NCBI GenBank assembly: GCA_963978895.1
Contig: OZ022247.1
Coordinates: forward strand, 11,692,472-11,756,471
DNA length: 64,000 nt
Direction of reading: 5' to 3'
From: Erpobdella octoculata
Taxonomy: Eukaryota > Annelida > Clitellata > Hirudinida > Erpobdellidae
The stretch's first letter is position 1, and each line of letters begins with the position of its first letter. Below are positions 11,599-23,755 of this stretch, in pieces. The notes under the pieces are model-generated. The model was not told where the DNA came from. It did no database searches and saw only the letters and a program-made list of their open reading frames with translations. Position numbers and translations under genes: made by a program.

Positions 11599-13007
11599 CA
11601 GAGGCGTAACTAGGGTATGTGCCCTGGGCGCCACCTGAAGAGGGGCGCAAAAAAAGCGCCTAACGTGTAAATACGCAAATGAAAATTAAAAAAATATTTT
11701 TATAGATATAAATATGTTTATCAATAAAGAAGAAGTAATGATGGTAACTTTTTTCGGAACCATCGATGCGCTTTATGTTTTCTTCTCTCGTTCAATCCAG
11801 CGTTGAGAAATGCTCAAAGCTGTTGTAGGTACCTGTGGCTTTAAAGTCTGACTCCGATACCAGGTGGAGCGCAAAAACGGAATCAGTAAAACCTGTTAAC
11901 AAATAGCTCGAGCAAATAGTGGACGTTTTCCAGAACATAACGGACGATGAAAGCGCGACTAGTGAAACTAAAAGCGACGCAAAGCAACTCTATAATCGAA
12001 TACTAACATATGACTTTCTAAGGTTGCAAGGTTTTTGGAACAAGATCTTAATTCGTATCGGTATTGACCGCGTTCAAAAGAGGTTGCAGGACCCTAAAAT
12101 AAACTTTCATGAAGAAGCTTTAAATTTAAAAGTTTTCCAAAATTCTTTTCATGATGAAAGAGAAGTGTTAGTTAGTGATTCACTGAAAAAATAAATTCGA
12201 ATTGGCAATGAATAGGACATTGAATTTGAAAAACGTCAAAGAAGAAAGAAAAGAATGGATGGAGAAACATCGAGAGATGCTGGTTTATCAGCTAAAAAAT
12301 AAAATGGAAAGAGTTATGAAAGGGACTGTCGACCGTCTATTCAATGAATTAAAAAGTAGAAACGTTCGTTTACAAGAAATTGATGAAAAATTTGGATTTT
12401 TCTTGATATGGAAGGGTTGTGTTTCAAAGCCGAAACAAGCTACTTAAAAGATCGTTGTGAAAAATTTGGAAAAGCCTACAGTTGTGATGTGGATGGGCAA
12501 GAATTATATGAAGAAAGTTTGGATTTTAGAACGCTGCTCACAAGCCGTACAAAAAAATATCAAGCCCCGAACAATTACGTAATTTTATAGTTGAGTATGG
12601 AGATGGAAACTTTTTCCCCAATATGCGTATAGCATTGCAAATATTGCTGACAATCGCGGTTTCTATTGCCAGTTGCGAAAGATCATTTGGCAAATTAAAA
12701 TTGATACATTCACATCTGAGAGCCTCGATGGGCCAAAGTCGATTATGTGATCTTGCTTTACTTAGCATAGCATAGAACGAGAAAAGCCCGAAGAAATTGA
12801 CTTTGATATATAATTAAACAATTTGCGTCAGCTAAAGAAAGAAAAATAAATTTGTAATAAAGTTTTAATAGATTTAACTTGTGTGATTTTTTTACCCAAT
12901 TCTAGAGTAGTTTTGTTTTAGAAAATAAAACGTTAGTAACTTATCGTCGGAGAGGGGCGCAAGATCGGTGTTTGCCATAGGCGCCATTTACCCTAGGTAT
13001 GCCACTG
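11599..13007 (+). mobile_element. hAT element with ZMYM-type transposase remnant and 8-bp target duplication
   Basis: The left end is CAGAGGCGTAACTAGGGT and the right end is the complement of CAGTGGCATACCTAGGGT. Flanks TAATAGAC (11591-11598) and AAATAGAC (13008-13015) match at 7 of 8 positions. Both ends also carry GGGGCGC words. The interior codes for a broken transposase on the plus strand. Confidence 0.85.
11919..12775 (+). pseudogene. hAT transposase, broken by stops and frameshifts
   Basis: The first frame reads SETKSDAKQLYNRILTYDFL and WNKILIRIGIDRVQKRLQDP, the region before the hAT core in ZMYM-like transposases. It stops at 12194. A shifted frame continues with FKAETSYLKDRCEKFGK, and a third gives NMRIALQILLTIAVSIASCE, RSFGKLKLIHSHLRASMGQ and LCDLALLSI, the dimerisation domain. 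At least two frameshifts and several stops separate the pieces, so no functional enzyme can come from this copy. Confidence 0.75.
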
Positions 13008-13241
13008 AAATAGACTGTTGGAGCATTTGCGCTATTCCTCTGTTTCGCAGTGATTCTGGGACCTGTTGGTTTGATTGCAATATGGCGGGACTTGTTTGTG
13101 GATTTTACATAAATCTCAGAGAAAGAAAATCAAGTGAGTTTGATTATCGCAGTCCAGACCAGAAAAACCCTAATGTATTTTATATTTCATTTATTTTTTT
13201 TATCTTAAATCAAATTTTTACCGAGAACACGTCCTCGGTGT

Positions 13242-13549
13242 CAGAGGCGCAGCCAGGAGAGGCTGGCCCCCCCAAAGCTTGTCTATGCTGATGTTGAAGT
13301 GACGCGCGTGCCCGTGCATTAGGAGGCATATCTGAGTTAACAATAATTTTGAAAATTAAATATTTAATAAGTTATCAAAAATTTTAGGGTGAAAGTTGTT
13401 CACAACTCCCACCCTAACATTTTTGATAATTTATTAAATATGTAAGCCGCAAAGTAATTGTTAACTCAAATATGTCTCGAAAACACGGGCACGCGCGTCG
13501 CTTCAACATCAACATTGGCAAGGTTTCCCTTCCCCTGGCTGCGCCCCTG
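13242..13549. mobile_element. Fold-back (palindromic) MITE with hAT-like ends
   Basis: The left arm starts CAGAGGCGCAGCCAGG and the right arm ends CCTGGCTGCGCCCCTG. The arms stay complementary for about 150 bases, including GATGTTGAAGTGACGCGCGT against its complement on the right, and TTGTTAACTC at the inner end. The loop near 13390-13410 is itself inverted. Some inverted similarity continues outside the ends (GTCCTCGGTGTCAG against CTGACCGTCATCGAC). No clear target duplication was found. Confidence 0.75.
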
Positions 13550-14244
13550 ACCGTCATCGACATTTTTTCACAGAAAAAACGTCGGCTGAATGTTATTCAA
13601 ATGTCTCATAGTTTGTTATTACAAATTATTATTAAAACTGTTGTTAAGCTTTGACTTCTGCGGATCGTAAATTTTTCAGTAAAACTCCTTACAAATCTAT
13701 GATTTCTCCAATATTCCCCATCAAGTCTATGGTCGGAGCCCGCTTGTTTATTTTGATTGTTTTTCTAGTCGTCTTGTTTATATTAGTTTTATATATAAGT
13801 AGTTTTTACTTTTTACACTCGTTTCAACATTTTTATGAATTGAAATTTGTTTCCGTAGCTGAAAAGGTTTGATGATTGCAATTTTGAGTTTGTTTTATTA
13901 TTATAATCTTATTGTCATATTTTATTTACAAATTTACGAGGTATTTCATTTCTTTAATTAAATATTTAGCATTTTATCTATAATATAGATAAAATATAAA
14001 TAAATATATATAAATATAAATAATATATATAAAAATCTCGTGTCATGACTCCGAAACGGCTGAACCGATTTTTATGAAATTTTTTGTGTACATTTAGTAG
14101 GTCTGAGGATAGGTTGTTGGCTATTTAGGATATTTTTTTAAAATTATTTTAAAAGTTATAATGGAAAAACAAAGAGGTGCAATTATGTCCTTTTCATAGG
14201 AAAATGCAACAGACAGAAATGCATATATATAAATATATATATAT

Positions 14245-14304
<60 letters not shown>

Positions 14305-14733
14305 AAATAAGATTATGTGTGTGTGTGTGGGTAAATAACTTATGCGTTGCTACACCATTCATCCGATCGTAATGAAATTTTTACACAAGCTTGAGAGTCA
14401 TTAGAGGAAGGTTTTAGTGAAAAAAAAATCGGTCACAAAATGAGCGGAGCGGGAGAGTAAGCGGGAACTATATATATACATATAGACATACATATACATA
14501 AATGAGCGGAAACGGGAACGGAAAAGCAACTGAGAGCGAAAGAGCGAGCGGGAAAAGGAAAGCAAGCTAAAGCGGGAAAGCGACCGAGATTAAAAGAGCA
14601 AGCGGGAAAGAGAAAGTGACCGGGAGCGAGAAAGCGACCGGGAACGGGAGAGCAAGCGGGGAAAGAAACGGGAGCGAGAGACAAACATGAGAAAAACCTC
14701 TAAAAACCCCGTGCAACGCCGGGCACCTCGCTA

Positions 14734-14827
<94 letters not shown>

Positions 14828-15298
14828 CAAAAATAAATTAATAAAAACGGCACTGCTTTTAGGTATTTCTGCTTAAAGTCACTTTTAAAGGTGTTATTCT
14901 TTAAAAATATTCTTTTTCATATGTTCTAATAATGTTCTGTGCTTGTTTTATTAACACATTTTAAAAACAGGGTTTTATATCAAAATTGGCCCAGGCTTCT
15001 AAACTAGGAGATTAACAAAAATGTTATAATAAATAAAATAGAATTAGTGTTTTTATTTTAATGTGATTAACTAAGGATTTATATATTTTTCATTTTTTCG
15101 TTTGGAGGAGAAAATCTTGAATTCAGTTGTGTAGTAAATATGATCAAAATCACTCATAGTTAGAAAACTTCAGATTAATGATTATTATATTTTTATTATA
15201 TTGTCCAATATAATAATGACATCTTTAGAAATGTTTTTATACATTCTTGATGCCCAAAGTACAATTAAATGATCAGAAATTATTTACAGTAATTCGTG
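13550..15298. other. Spacer upstream of the GCP6 gene: repeats, no recognised gene
   Basis: 13550-13980 shows nothing recognised beyond a short hydrophobic frame at 13651-13872. 14025-14220 is a dispersed repeat starting AAAATCTCGTGTCATGACTC with CCGAAACGGCTGAACCGATT, probably a worn Helitron-like 5' part. (TA)n tracts lie at about 14225-14302 and 14735-14826. 14830-15298 is AT-rich DNA directly before the GCP6 start and would include its promoter; no motif stood out. Confidence 0.5.
14290..14734 (+). mobile_element. Helitron-like element, family A
   Basis: It contains GCTACACCATTCATCCGATC, then the purine-rich interior and the end CCCCGTGCAACGCCGGGCAC followed by CTCGCTAG|T. The terminal hairpin plus CTAG before a T fits Helitron 3' ends. 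The 5' end is blurred by the (TA)n tract. It encodes nothing; serine/arginine-like open frames across it are repeat artefacts. Confidence 0.75.
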
Positions 15299-18200
15299 AT
15301 GTCAACAGAAAGTGTTTATAACTTGCTGCAAGACCTGTGTCGTCATCACCTCAAAGTGGCTGGAAACAAATCTGGAAAAGTTAAATTTCATACAAAAAAG
15401 CTCCATCTATTGTGTTACCAAATTTTATTAACTAATGTTAAACACAATAAGTGAGTTTCTTAGACTGCTGTTTTGTTATCTGACTGAAAGTTTCACTAGG
15501 CGGGTTCGACGTACAAATCTTTCTGTATTTTTTTAATCTCAGAGAAGAAGGTGTGATACTAAATAGTTATGAAAAGTTGTTGAGCCACGCAGCAGATATG
15601 AATATTAAAGGAGCTCATTGGAAAGCTCAAAGACTTGATATTTTAACTTTGAAACTGCTCACTAATGCAGGTGCGTTCATTTTATTGTTTGTTTACAATT
15701 ACTAAATGTTTGTTCTTTTGAATCATGACTGACTTAAACAACTGATGACTGCCTTCAACTTTAGCCTTAAGTTGCAGAAATGGACATGATAAAATAAGTG
15801 ATGAATATAAAAAGAAAATTATGATGTAGGTTAGAGTAAGTGCATTAATTAGGGTGCTGCTTTTGAACCAAAGCTCTTATTTACAGCACCAGCTTGTGCA
15901 TGCGCATATATGATTGCACGATTTTAGACTGACACTATCACCTGTGTTTGAAATTAGAATGTGTCGAACCCTCTCATTTGTCAAACTGGTACTCATTTAC
16001 CGGAATGTGCTGCACTCAGACCGATAACCTGTTGGTCGTGGCCTGACTCACACGTTGTTTTAAATTATTTCATCTGATTGAGAATGTACCAACTGATTTT
16101 GATTTACTTATTTCAATTATGCAGGTGCAGGAGATGTCAAGGAAACTTTGAATGTTTTTTCACTGCTAGTGCTGTTATTAAATACTGGAACCCACACGCC
16201 TCCTTCTTGCAAAGTTTGATATATTGTTAATTATTTTAACACAACTTTATTGGCTATCTTATTTTTTCATTCTGTAAAAATAATAGAGTTCAAAAATCTG
16301 TATTTTAATTTAAGTAAAGTTCTTGCATTTAAATGAATTTTGCATTGGGAAACAGCTGTCAATACTTTTCTTATAAAACTTTATGCTTCAAATTAGTTTA
16401 TTGGTTCTTGATTGCTTAATATTGATTGGATAGATTTTTTTAACTAGAAGCTCTGTGATCTTGGCTGATAGAATAGAGCACCCTCTCATGTAAAAAGCAA
16501 TTATAAGAAGGTTTGCAAGAAATAAGTGGGTCAAAACTATAATTAAAATTATTATTATTTGTTAGCTAAAATAGAAATTAATTAATTTTCTAAAATGAAA
16601 TAATCAGGGAATAATCTGTTGCAGAAATAATTTGGGTTTTAGTTTCCATTTCTTCTGTTTTGCAACCAGAATTATTATTACGGTTTCAGTTTTGAATTTT
16701 TAATATTTAGGGTTCGATTTCAGTTAATAAATAATAATAATCATATTATTTATAGTTTTATTTCTACCCAATTATTTCTAAAGTTGAAGTCAACCACATT
16801 TAAGAATTTTTTCTTCAGTTTAAAAACTTGCATTTGAAAAATTTTGCTTCAATCTTCTTTCCCTGTCCATCACTAATCAAACCACATTAGGGAAAACTTC
16901 TCTCTATATATGCCTGTAATGCAGATGCCGCAAGTTGGTCCAAGGCAAAGGTTGAAAGCAGCGGGTACAAAGACCGTTGGGTGGGTCAAAACTAGAGATC
17001 TGCCAAATTAGAATGTTGCCAAATAATAACTGCCGAATCCAAATAGTAACAAATGAATCAATGCTCAAATCAAAGTTCACAGGTTCCTAATTGAAACTCT
17101 ATGACATCTTGGTCAACACTAGATTGATGAACTTCTTCAATATACAGGCATAGATAGCTGTGTCTGGGTTTTTACCAGGCAGTTGAAAACCACATTGCGA
17201 TATTCGGTTATAATCTTTATTAGCATTGTATAATTTTTTGCTTAGAAAAAATTTTATATTTAGTGGCATTTTATTTAAACTAATGCCAAACCAAACTTTT
17301 GCATTTACGACCTGCACGGAATTTTGACAAGCTTGTACTGGTTTTGGACATTGCTCACAAAATATTGAATGACAAACAAAAGTAAACACGATGAGGCAAT
17401 GTAACAGATAACAGATCTTGGAATGGAAAGAAAGGACCAGTACAGTTATAAAAGCATGCAAAAATGTATAAATATCGTTTTAATTTTTATTTCCGTTAAA
17501 AAAAATAATCCCTGGCCTGGACAGTAACATTTTAAAATAGTGATGATAAGTAGTTAGATTGGTTTATGTTGATAAGAAGTTAGATTGCTTTATGTGAAAC
17601 CAAAACTGACTGGCTGAGATATTTTCTTTGCAATATTCTTCTGAGTTTCATTAACAGATTAAAGGATGTTTTTTTTTTAATTTCAAGGAACTTAAATTTC
17701 GAGGAAATTACTTGAATGGGAGTTCTGATCTTTCTTACTCTCAGTACAATGAATCTGACTTCAGTTTTATTCCTAGTGACTGCTTTCAGTATGAATTGGA
17801 CTACAACAACAACAAAAAGGAAGAAGTTGGTTTATTATTATTATTTTTGATTTGTTTTATGTTTATTTTTGATTATCTGGTTCATTATTAAATTCCTTAT
17901 ATTAACTTCACTGCCAGTCTTGCTTGTTTACTTGGTTGCTTGCTTGAACGTTTTCAAACCTTGAAAGTGGAAATTAACTAACATCCAACCAAGCTGAAAT
18001 TTGAAATTTGACAATGCATTCTATTAAAGTTTGAAAATCAATAGATGTTTAAATTTAAAAAAAATCTTTTTACAAGAAATTTTTTGCAATAAATGAAGAG
18101 CAGGCAAATCCTGAAATATAAGGGATTTGTGAAAAAACCTGGTTTTGTACGGCTTACTTGTTGATTGAATTGTTGCTTGATTGTTATTGATTAGTTGGTT

Positions 18201-21200
18201 GAATATTATTATTGATTGGTTGGTTGGTTATAATAATATTGATTGGTTGGCTGGTTGAATATTATTATTGGTTTATTATTTTTTATTAGCTGTTATATTA
18301 TTTTTGTATATTACTCATTATAGACTAGATTTTTTTTCGTATAAATCACACTTATTCTTCTACCACTCACATTCCATAAATATCCACATACTTTCAAATT
18401 GAAATGATAAAATGTTGAAACTAAAAGTTAAGATGAAGAATAATGAAGATGTTAAACAAAAATGAATACAAAGATTTTATACTACATGTGATACTAATTT
18501 ATTTGTATGTAGTTATTTACTAAATAAGGACTAAACCATGAGTAACAAATAAACAAGATTGATTTTTTTAAAGCTTCTTTTGAGCTAATGTTCCACTCTT
18601 GCTGATTCTGTGACATTTTTTCCATGCAGATCTCTAAATCATTTGCACCATCAGATGCTTTTTCAAGTTATGAAAGCTCGAATAGCATGTGGGAGTTGAC
18701 ATCAAAACTTATTAACCACAAAAGATATTCTTGGGAAGAATTAGGAAGGTTTGAAGCTTTTATTTGTATAAGATTTATTTTATGCTATAATCTTCTAAAT
18801 CAGACTGAGATCTTGCAAAAGTCAATTTTTTTTAATGAATTTGTTTCTCTTTTCTATCAGATGTGACATTTTGATTGAACGTCCCTTCATTACAGAGCTG
18901 CCTGCTACTAAGATTGTAACACAGCTAACTCAGTTTACACCTTCTTTAGTAAATGATGTTGTTAAGCTTCTCGTTGGAGTGCCTTCTAAATTATTTCAGT
19001 GGAATGAGGTTTGTTGAAGCTTTTTGTAAGAAATAATTTTGGTTATTATTTGTGGATTTTTTATTTGTATTGCATTCAGGACAAGTTTTTCTTTGTTCAA
19101 TCAAACAAAAATGAAGGTCCTATTTTAGGCAATGTATGCAAAGATTTTTTGGAGATTGGAAATTGCTTCAAAAAGCTCACAGAATTTACTTGCAAATTCT
19201 CAAAGTGTCTTGGTAAGGTGTTTTCTTCTTCACTCTAGATCAAATTTAAGATAACATTTAATTTTATCATTAAATTTGCAAAAAATTTTTATCACTTCTC
19301 TTTTACGACAAAAGAATTGTTGTGAACAGAACTACTAATCTTCGTTTTATGTATGATGCAAAAAACAGACATGTCACAATATAATATCTGTAGTTTGTAT
19401 ATGTGTGAGAATTCTTAAAAAATATTTGTTATCTTAGCAGAGATGCTAGTTGGCAAGTTTGTGTAAATGATCTAGCAAAAACCCTTTATAGATTTTAATT
19501 TTTTTTAGCTTCAGTCCAAGGAGCTTTTGGGAAAGCCCTGGAAGATTTTCTTTTTTTGTATTCTTTCTTTGTATCTTCCATAAATAAAAATTGCTACTCA
19601 TTTGCTCAAATCAAGTTCAGATACAGAAAGATCTTCAAACAGCTGAGGTAACTTACTATAATTATTATTATCAAATTCAGTTTATGATGAACATGCATGC
19701 ACACGTGCAAATATTATTTACTTAATACTTATTATCATCATTTATAATGTTGATTATCTACAAACCATTTATTGGCAGATATTTGAAAAAGTTTTGTGAA
19801 ACTCTCTTCTTACATGGAAATGCTGGTACCTCGGTTGTGAATGTGGGTTTTTCCGAAAGTATAAAAATAGAATTTAATTTATTTGCATTAGGTGATATAT
19901 ATATAAAGCATTTTTTGACTTAATCTGTGTGGAATAACATGACACAAAAATTTCTCTCATTGAAAACTCATAACCATGTTTTATTAAATTATTTCATTTG
20001 CTGTTATTTTAAAATGCAGGCTTCAGATCTTCTTGGGAAATTGTATGAAAATTGTTTGATGGTGGAAGGCGATGATGATTTGAAACAACTTTCCATTTTT
20101 TTGTTCAAATCAGCATGTTGTCCTTATTTCAAGTAATTTGTTTAGTGAAAGAAATTTATTTTTTAGTATTTAAGTTAATTTTTATTGTATTATTAAATAT
20201 TTTATATGTTGAAAAATGCTCATGCATTTTTCATTTACAAGCTATTCATGTAGTCATTTGTTTTAATCAAAGCTCCTCGATAAAATAGTTGAAAATAAAA
20301 ACATTTACCTATCATGGTAACTTTAATTATTTATAGAATGCTGCAAGATTGGGTCTACCAAGGTGCTTGTCCTGATGATGATAATCAATTTATGATCACG
20401 TCTGAATTTTTTTTCAGTACTTGCAAAGGTAAACAATTTTTTAGGTTTTTCACCATCTGATCAAGTCATGGGTGGCTGAAGTCTGCAAAAAATTTTCAAT
20501 GAATTACAATTGCTTTGAATTTGTTTTGGCATTTTGTGCCAGATGTTTCTGTCTTGTTTTATATTTTTATATGAATCTAAATTACTTTTAGTACGTTCCT
20601 GAGCATTTCTATTGGATGTATTCTGGTTTTGATGATAAAGATTTATAATTTTGTCTAGATGATTATTTTTGGACAAAAGGATTTGCACTAGAAAATGTTC
20701 CGTGCTTTCTCAGAAATGTAGCAGAAGTTATACTCACGTGTGGGAAATCTTTAAATCTTCTTAAATTATGTTGCGATCAAGTTAGTGTAAATAGCCTTCT
20801 AAAAATTGTAATATTTATATTATTAAGTTTAATATTTATAGAATATTTTGTGATTACAGCATTATTTGACGTGCAATCGTTCAGATACATCTCAATTACG
20901 TCCTCCGATTGATTTTGCTATGACTAATTCTTCACTGAAATTATATCAAAATAACTGCAAGGTTTACCTCGACCAAGTGCTTATAAAGAGATCTGAAGAA
21001 TCTTATTTTCAGCCTGTAAAAAACTTAATTGATAAGAATGAAGTCAAACAAAAAAATGATTCCAATCTGCAAGAAGATGACAAAGTTTATTCAAGTTTTT
21101 CAGGTTCAGAAAATAATTCACCTTTACATCCAAGTGACTCTTCCAAGAAATCGAGAATATCCGATGAAGTATCTCAGCAAAATGCATTCGTACCAGATTT

Positions 21201-23508
21201 GCGCTCAAACTCTGAATCATGTGAACAGTTAGATGTTGTTTCAAAAGTCCAAAATGAACTTCATGGTGACAATCAAAATTCTGATGTTCCTTGTGATGTA
21301 AATTTAGATATTGCAACACAGTTAATTATGACAGAAGATGACTCAGAAACATTGCATCATAAGCAAAGCGATTACATACTATCTAATTCACCTTTACATC
21401 CAAGTGACTCTTCCAAGAAATTGCAAATATCTAATGAAGTATCTTTGCAAGATGAATTAGTACCAGCTTTGGACTCAGACTCTGGATCATGTGAACAGCT
21501 AGATAAAAATGGTGACAATCAAAATTTTGATGGATTTCAAAATTCTGATGTTCCTTGTGATGAAAATTTAGATTTTGGAGCACAATTAACGACAGAAGAT
21601 GACTCAGAAACTTTGCTTCGTAAACAAAGTGATTACATACCATGCAGAAAGTTAGTTGCAGATAAACATGTGGGAATGGAATCAGATATATGGAATAATT
21701 CACCTTTACATCCAAGTGACTCTTCCAAGAAATTGTTAATATCTAATGAAGTATCTTTGCAAGATGAATTCGTATCAGCTTTGGATCAAAATTTTGATAT
21801 ATTTCAAAGTTCTGATGTTCCTTGTGATGAAAATTTAGATTTTGCAGCACAATTAACGACAGAAAAGGACTCAGAAACTTTGCTTGGTAAACAAAGTGAT
21901 GACATACCACGCAGAAAGTTAGTTGTAGGTAAACATGTGGGAATGGAATCAGATAATTTCAAAGTGTTCAGTCAGGAAGATTTTAACGATGCTTCTCATC
22001 CTGAGATGTCGGGCAGAGTTCTCAATCAACATCATGATGATTTGTTAGATAATGCTTATATGAATGAATCAGGGTGTCATTCGGAGGAATTTTTAAAGTA
22101 TTCTAACTTTAAAGTTGATGAAAATTCCAGTTGTGATGTTACTAAGTCACAAAGTACAAATAAGGTTGAATCACCAAGTACAGCATGTAGTATAACTAAG
22201 ATTGAATCACAAAGTACAGCATGTAGCATAAGTAAGATTGAATCAGATGTACTTCAGTCAAGGAATTCTTTCAAGGAGCTGTTTGATTTCGATTGCTTTG
22301 ATACAAATATCTTCAGAACAAAAACCGATGAGGTATCAAAAAAAGCAGTAAATGAATCGGCCACAGATGTTGAAGATAGTATCATGTTTAGCATATGGGT
22401 AAAAGAGAGTTTGTTTCATTCAATTAAAATTCAAGCGTTTCTGGTGGATCAAGCACTATTGGATTATTTTTTACATACAATAAAGATGCATGAATATTTT
22501 GATGTATTTCAAAAGTACATCCTCCTTCAAGACGGGCATTTCGCTACGTCTCTCGTCGAACAACTGAGCAACAAATTTCACTCCGTGAAATCAACTTCAT
22601 TCGTGGGACTTCAAGGTTCGAGAAAGCACGAAGTCTTCAACCCGGCTTATCTTAATTCTATCCTCCAGAAAATTCTGTCAACAGGCAGCACTAATCGAAG
22701 CAAATCCTCTTTGGATGTGTCGAACAGACTTACGTTCGTAATTTCTCGAAACTCTCGGGAAGTTTCCAATCCCGACGAGACAGATCCGCTGGGTTTCTTG
22801 CACTTGACTGCCGTTCTCGACTGGCCTGCTTGCATTGTAATTCAGAAGAAGCACATGCAGGCCTATCATTCCTTGTTTGCTTTTCTTTTTAAAATCAAAA
22901 GAGTTATGTGGTCACTCAATGAAATATATATTAATCTTAAAAGAGATGCATCTATTTTTAATGGAGGAAAACGCTTCCACGAACAGTATCAGATTCTTCA
23001 CTTATTTAGACACAACATGCAACATTTTGCCCAGGTCATTCAAGATTACATTAGCAATCAGGTCATGGCAGTTTCATGGCAGGAATTCCAAAATAAACTC
23101 AATTCTTCATTGCAAGGACAAAAACCTAGAACGCAGCCATCTCCGGTTAAGAATTTAGACTCGTTAATCCGTTCTCATTCTGAATTTATTGAAAAGTGCA
23201 CTTCGAGATGCCTGTTAAATAAAAATTCCTCTTCTGTTCTATCAGTTATTAATTCAATCCTCTGTTTGATTTTCTTATTCCACGACCAACTGAATTCGGA
23301 ACCGTGGGCAACAATGGAAGTGGATGGTAATGTCGAAGTTTTCCATCCAAAATTTGAAATTCTCTTGAAGACTCACATGAAATTCCAACAGGGATGTACA
23401 TTCCTACTTAGAGTACTCAGTAAACTTGAAGAGAAATGGCAGAGGCCGCACATCCAGGAATTATTACTCAGACTGAACTTTAATTATGCATTTTTCAAAA
23501 ATAATTGA
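15299..23508 (+). CDS. TUBGCP6: Gamma-tubulin complex component 6 (GCP6)
   Basis: Subunit of the gamma-tubulin ring complex that nucleates microtubules at centrosomes. Exons: 15299-15450, 15543-15670, 16125-16213, 17688-17825, 18630-18748, 18861-19008, 19080-19212, 19509-19647, 19779-19842, 20020-20132, 20337-20428, 20659-20780 and 20860-23508. They sum to 4086 bases, so 1361 residues in frame, against about 1800 in human. The start fits the family N-terminus. GRIP1 lies at about residues 209-520 (MLQDWVYQGACPDDDNQFMI; FLRNVAEVILTCGKSLNLLK) and GRIP2 at about 983-1361 (DPLGFLHLTAVLDWPACIVI; ending RPHIQELLLRLNFNYAFF). The last exon is 2.6 kb and encodes the linker with three 90-104 residue repeats. 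The 17688 exon end is the least certain. Confidence 0.95.
17099..17461 (-). CDS. Possible small secreted protein, antisense in a GCP6 intron
   Basis: An ATG-started 120-codon frame on the minus strand of the 1.5 kb third GCP6 intron. It opens with a long hydrophobic stretch (LLHCLIVFTFVCHSIFCEQC) that could be a signal peptide or membrane segment, then carries spaced cysteines (CPKPVQACQNS; SQCGF; YACIL). A TATA-like ATTTATAC lies just upstream on that strand. No polyadenylation hexamer was seen soon after the stop. Length in such AT-rich DNA is unusual but not proof. No family is recognised. Confidence 0.2.
   Translation of the reverse strand: MHAFITVLVLSFHSKICYLLHCLIVFTFVCHSIFCEQCPKPVQACQNSVQVVNAKVWFGISLNKMPLNIKFFLSKKLYNANKDYNRISQCGFQLPGKNPDTAIYACILKKFINLVLTKMS
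17905..18150. repeat. Dispersed repeat family D in a GCP6 intron
   Basis: Words such as TTGCTTGAACGTTTTCAAAC, CAATGCATTCTATTAAAGTT and AATATAAGGGATTTGTGAAA recur at 44190-44260, 44770-44960, 46095-46260, 47835-47990 and, inverted, 48280-48420. No coding capacity and no clear ends. A TTGGTTGGTTGA-rich stretch follows to about 18260. Confidence 0.6.
21115..21960 (+). repeat. In-frame coding repeats in the GCP6 linker
   Basis: Three units begin at 21115, 21385 and 21697 (270 and 312 bases apart, both multiples of three). Each starts NSPLHPSDSSKK and continues with (I)S(N/D)EVS, a SESCEQLD-type block, SDVPCDENLDF and DSETLLRKQSDYIP. Units 2 and 3 are the most similar. A smaller repeat, KIESQSTACSI, follows near 22166-22245. 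Human GCP6 also has tandem repeats in this linker, but of a different sequence as I recall them. Confidence 0.9.
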
Positions 23509-23755
23509 ACAGCATCTTACAGAAATGATTTAAATGTTTTTTGTTTATATTCAAATTGTTACTTTATTGACAAATAGTAAGAAAATAGCCTTAAAATCAA
23601 AGGTTTTGCTTTTTTATTAACACAAATTCAAGAATTCTCTGAAGCAATGCAACAAAATAGACAACAAATTCTTATAAAAAATGTACTTTTATTAATTAAC
23701 ATTAGGATTAAACTTAACTTAAATATTCAAAAACAAATCTCTTTAAACCACTCTG
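23509..23755. terminator. Shared 3' spacer between convergent GCP6 and MTR4
   Basis: Only 247 bases separate the two stop codons. A minus-strand AATAAA (TTTATT at 23688-23693) suits MTR4, and another TTTATT lies near 23614. For GCP6 no plain AATAAA is present on the plus strand; ATTAAA at about 23706 is a candidate, which would make the two 3' UTRs overlap. Confidence 0.5.

Noticed and set aside
12968..13291. 107-codon plus-strand frame
   Set aside because: It starts inside the right end of a hAT element and ends inside a palindromic MITE.
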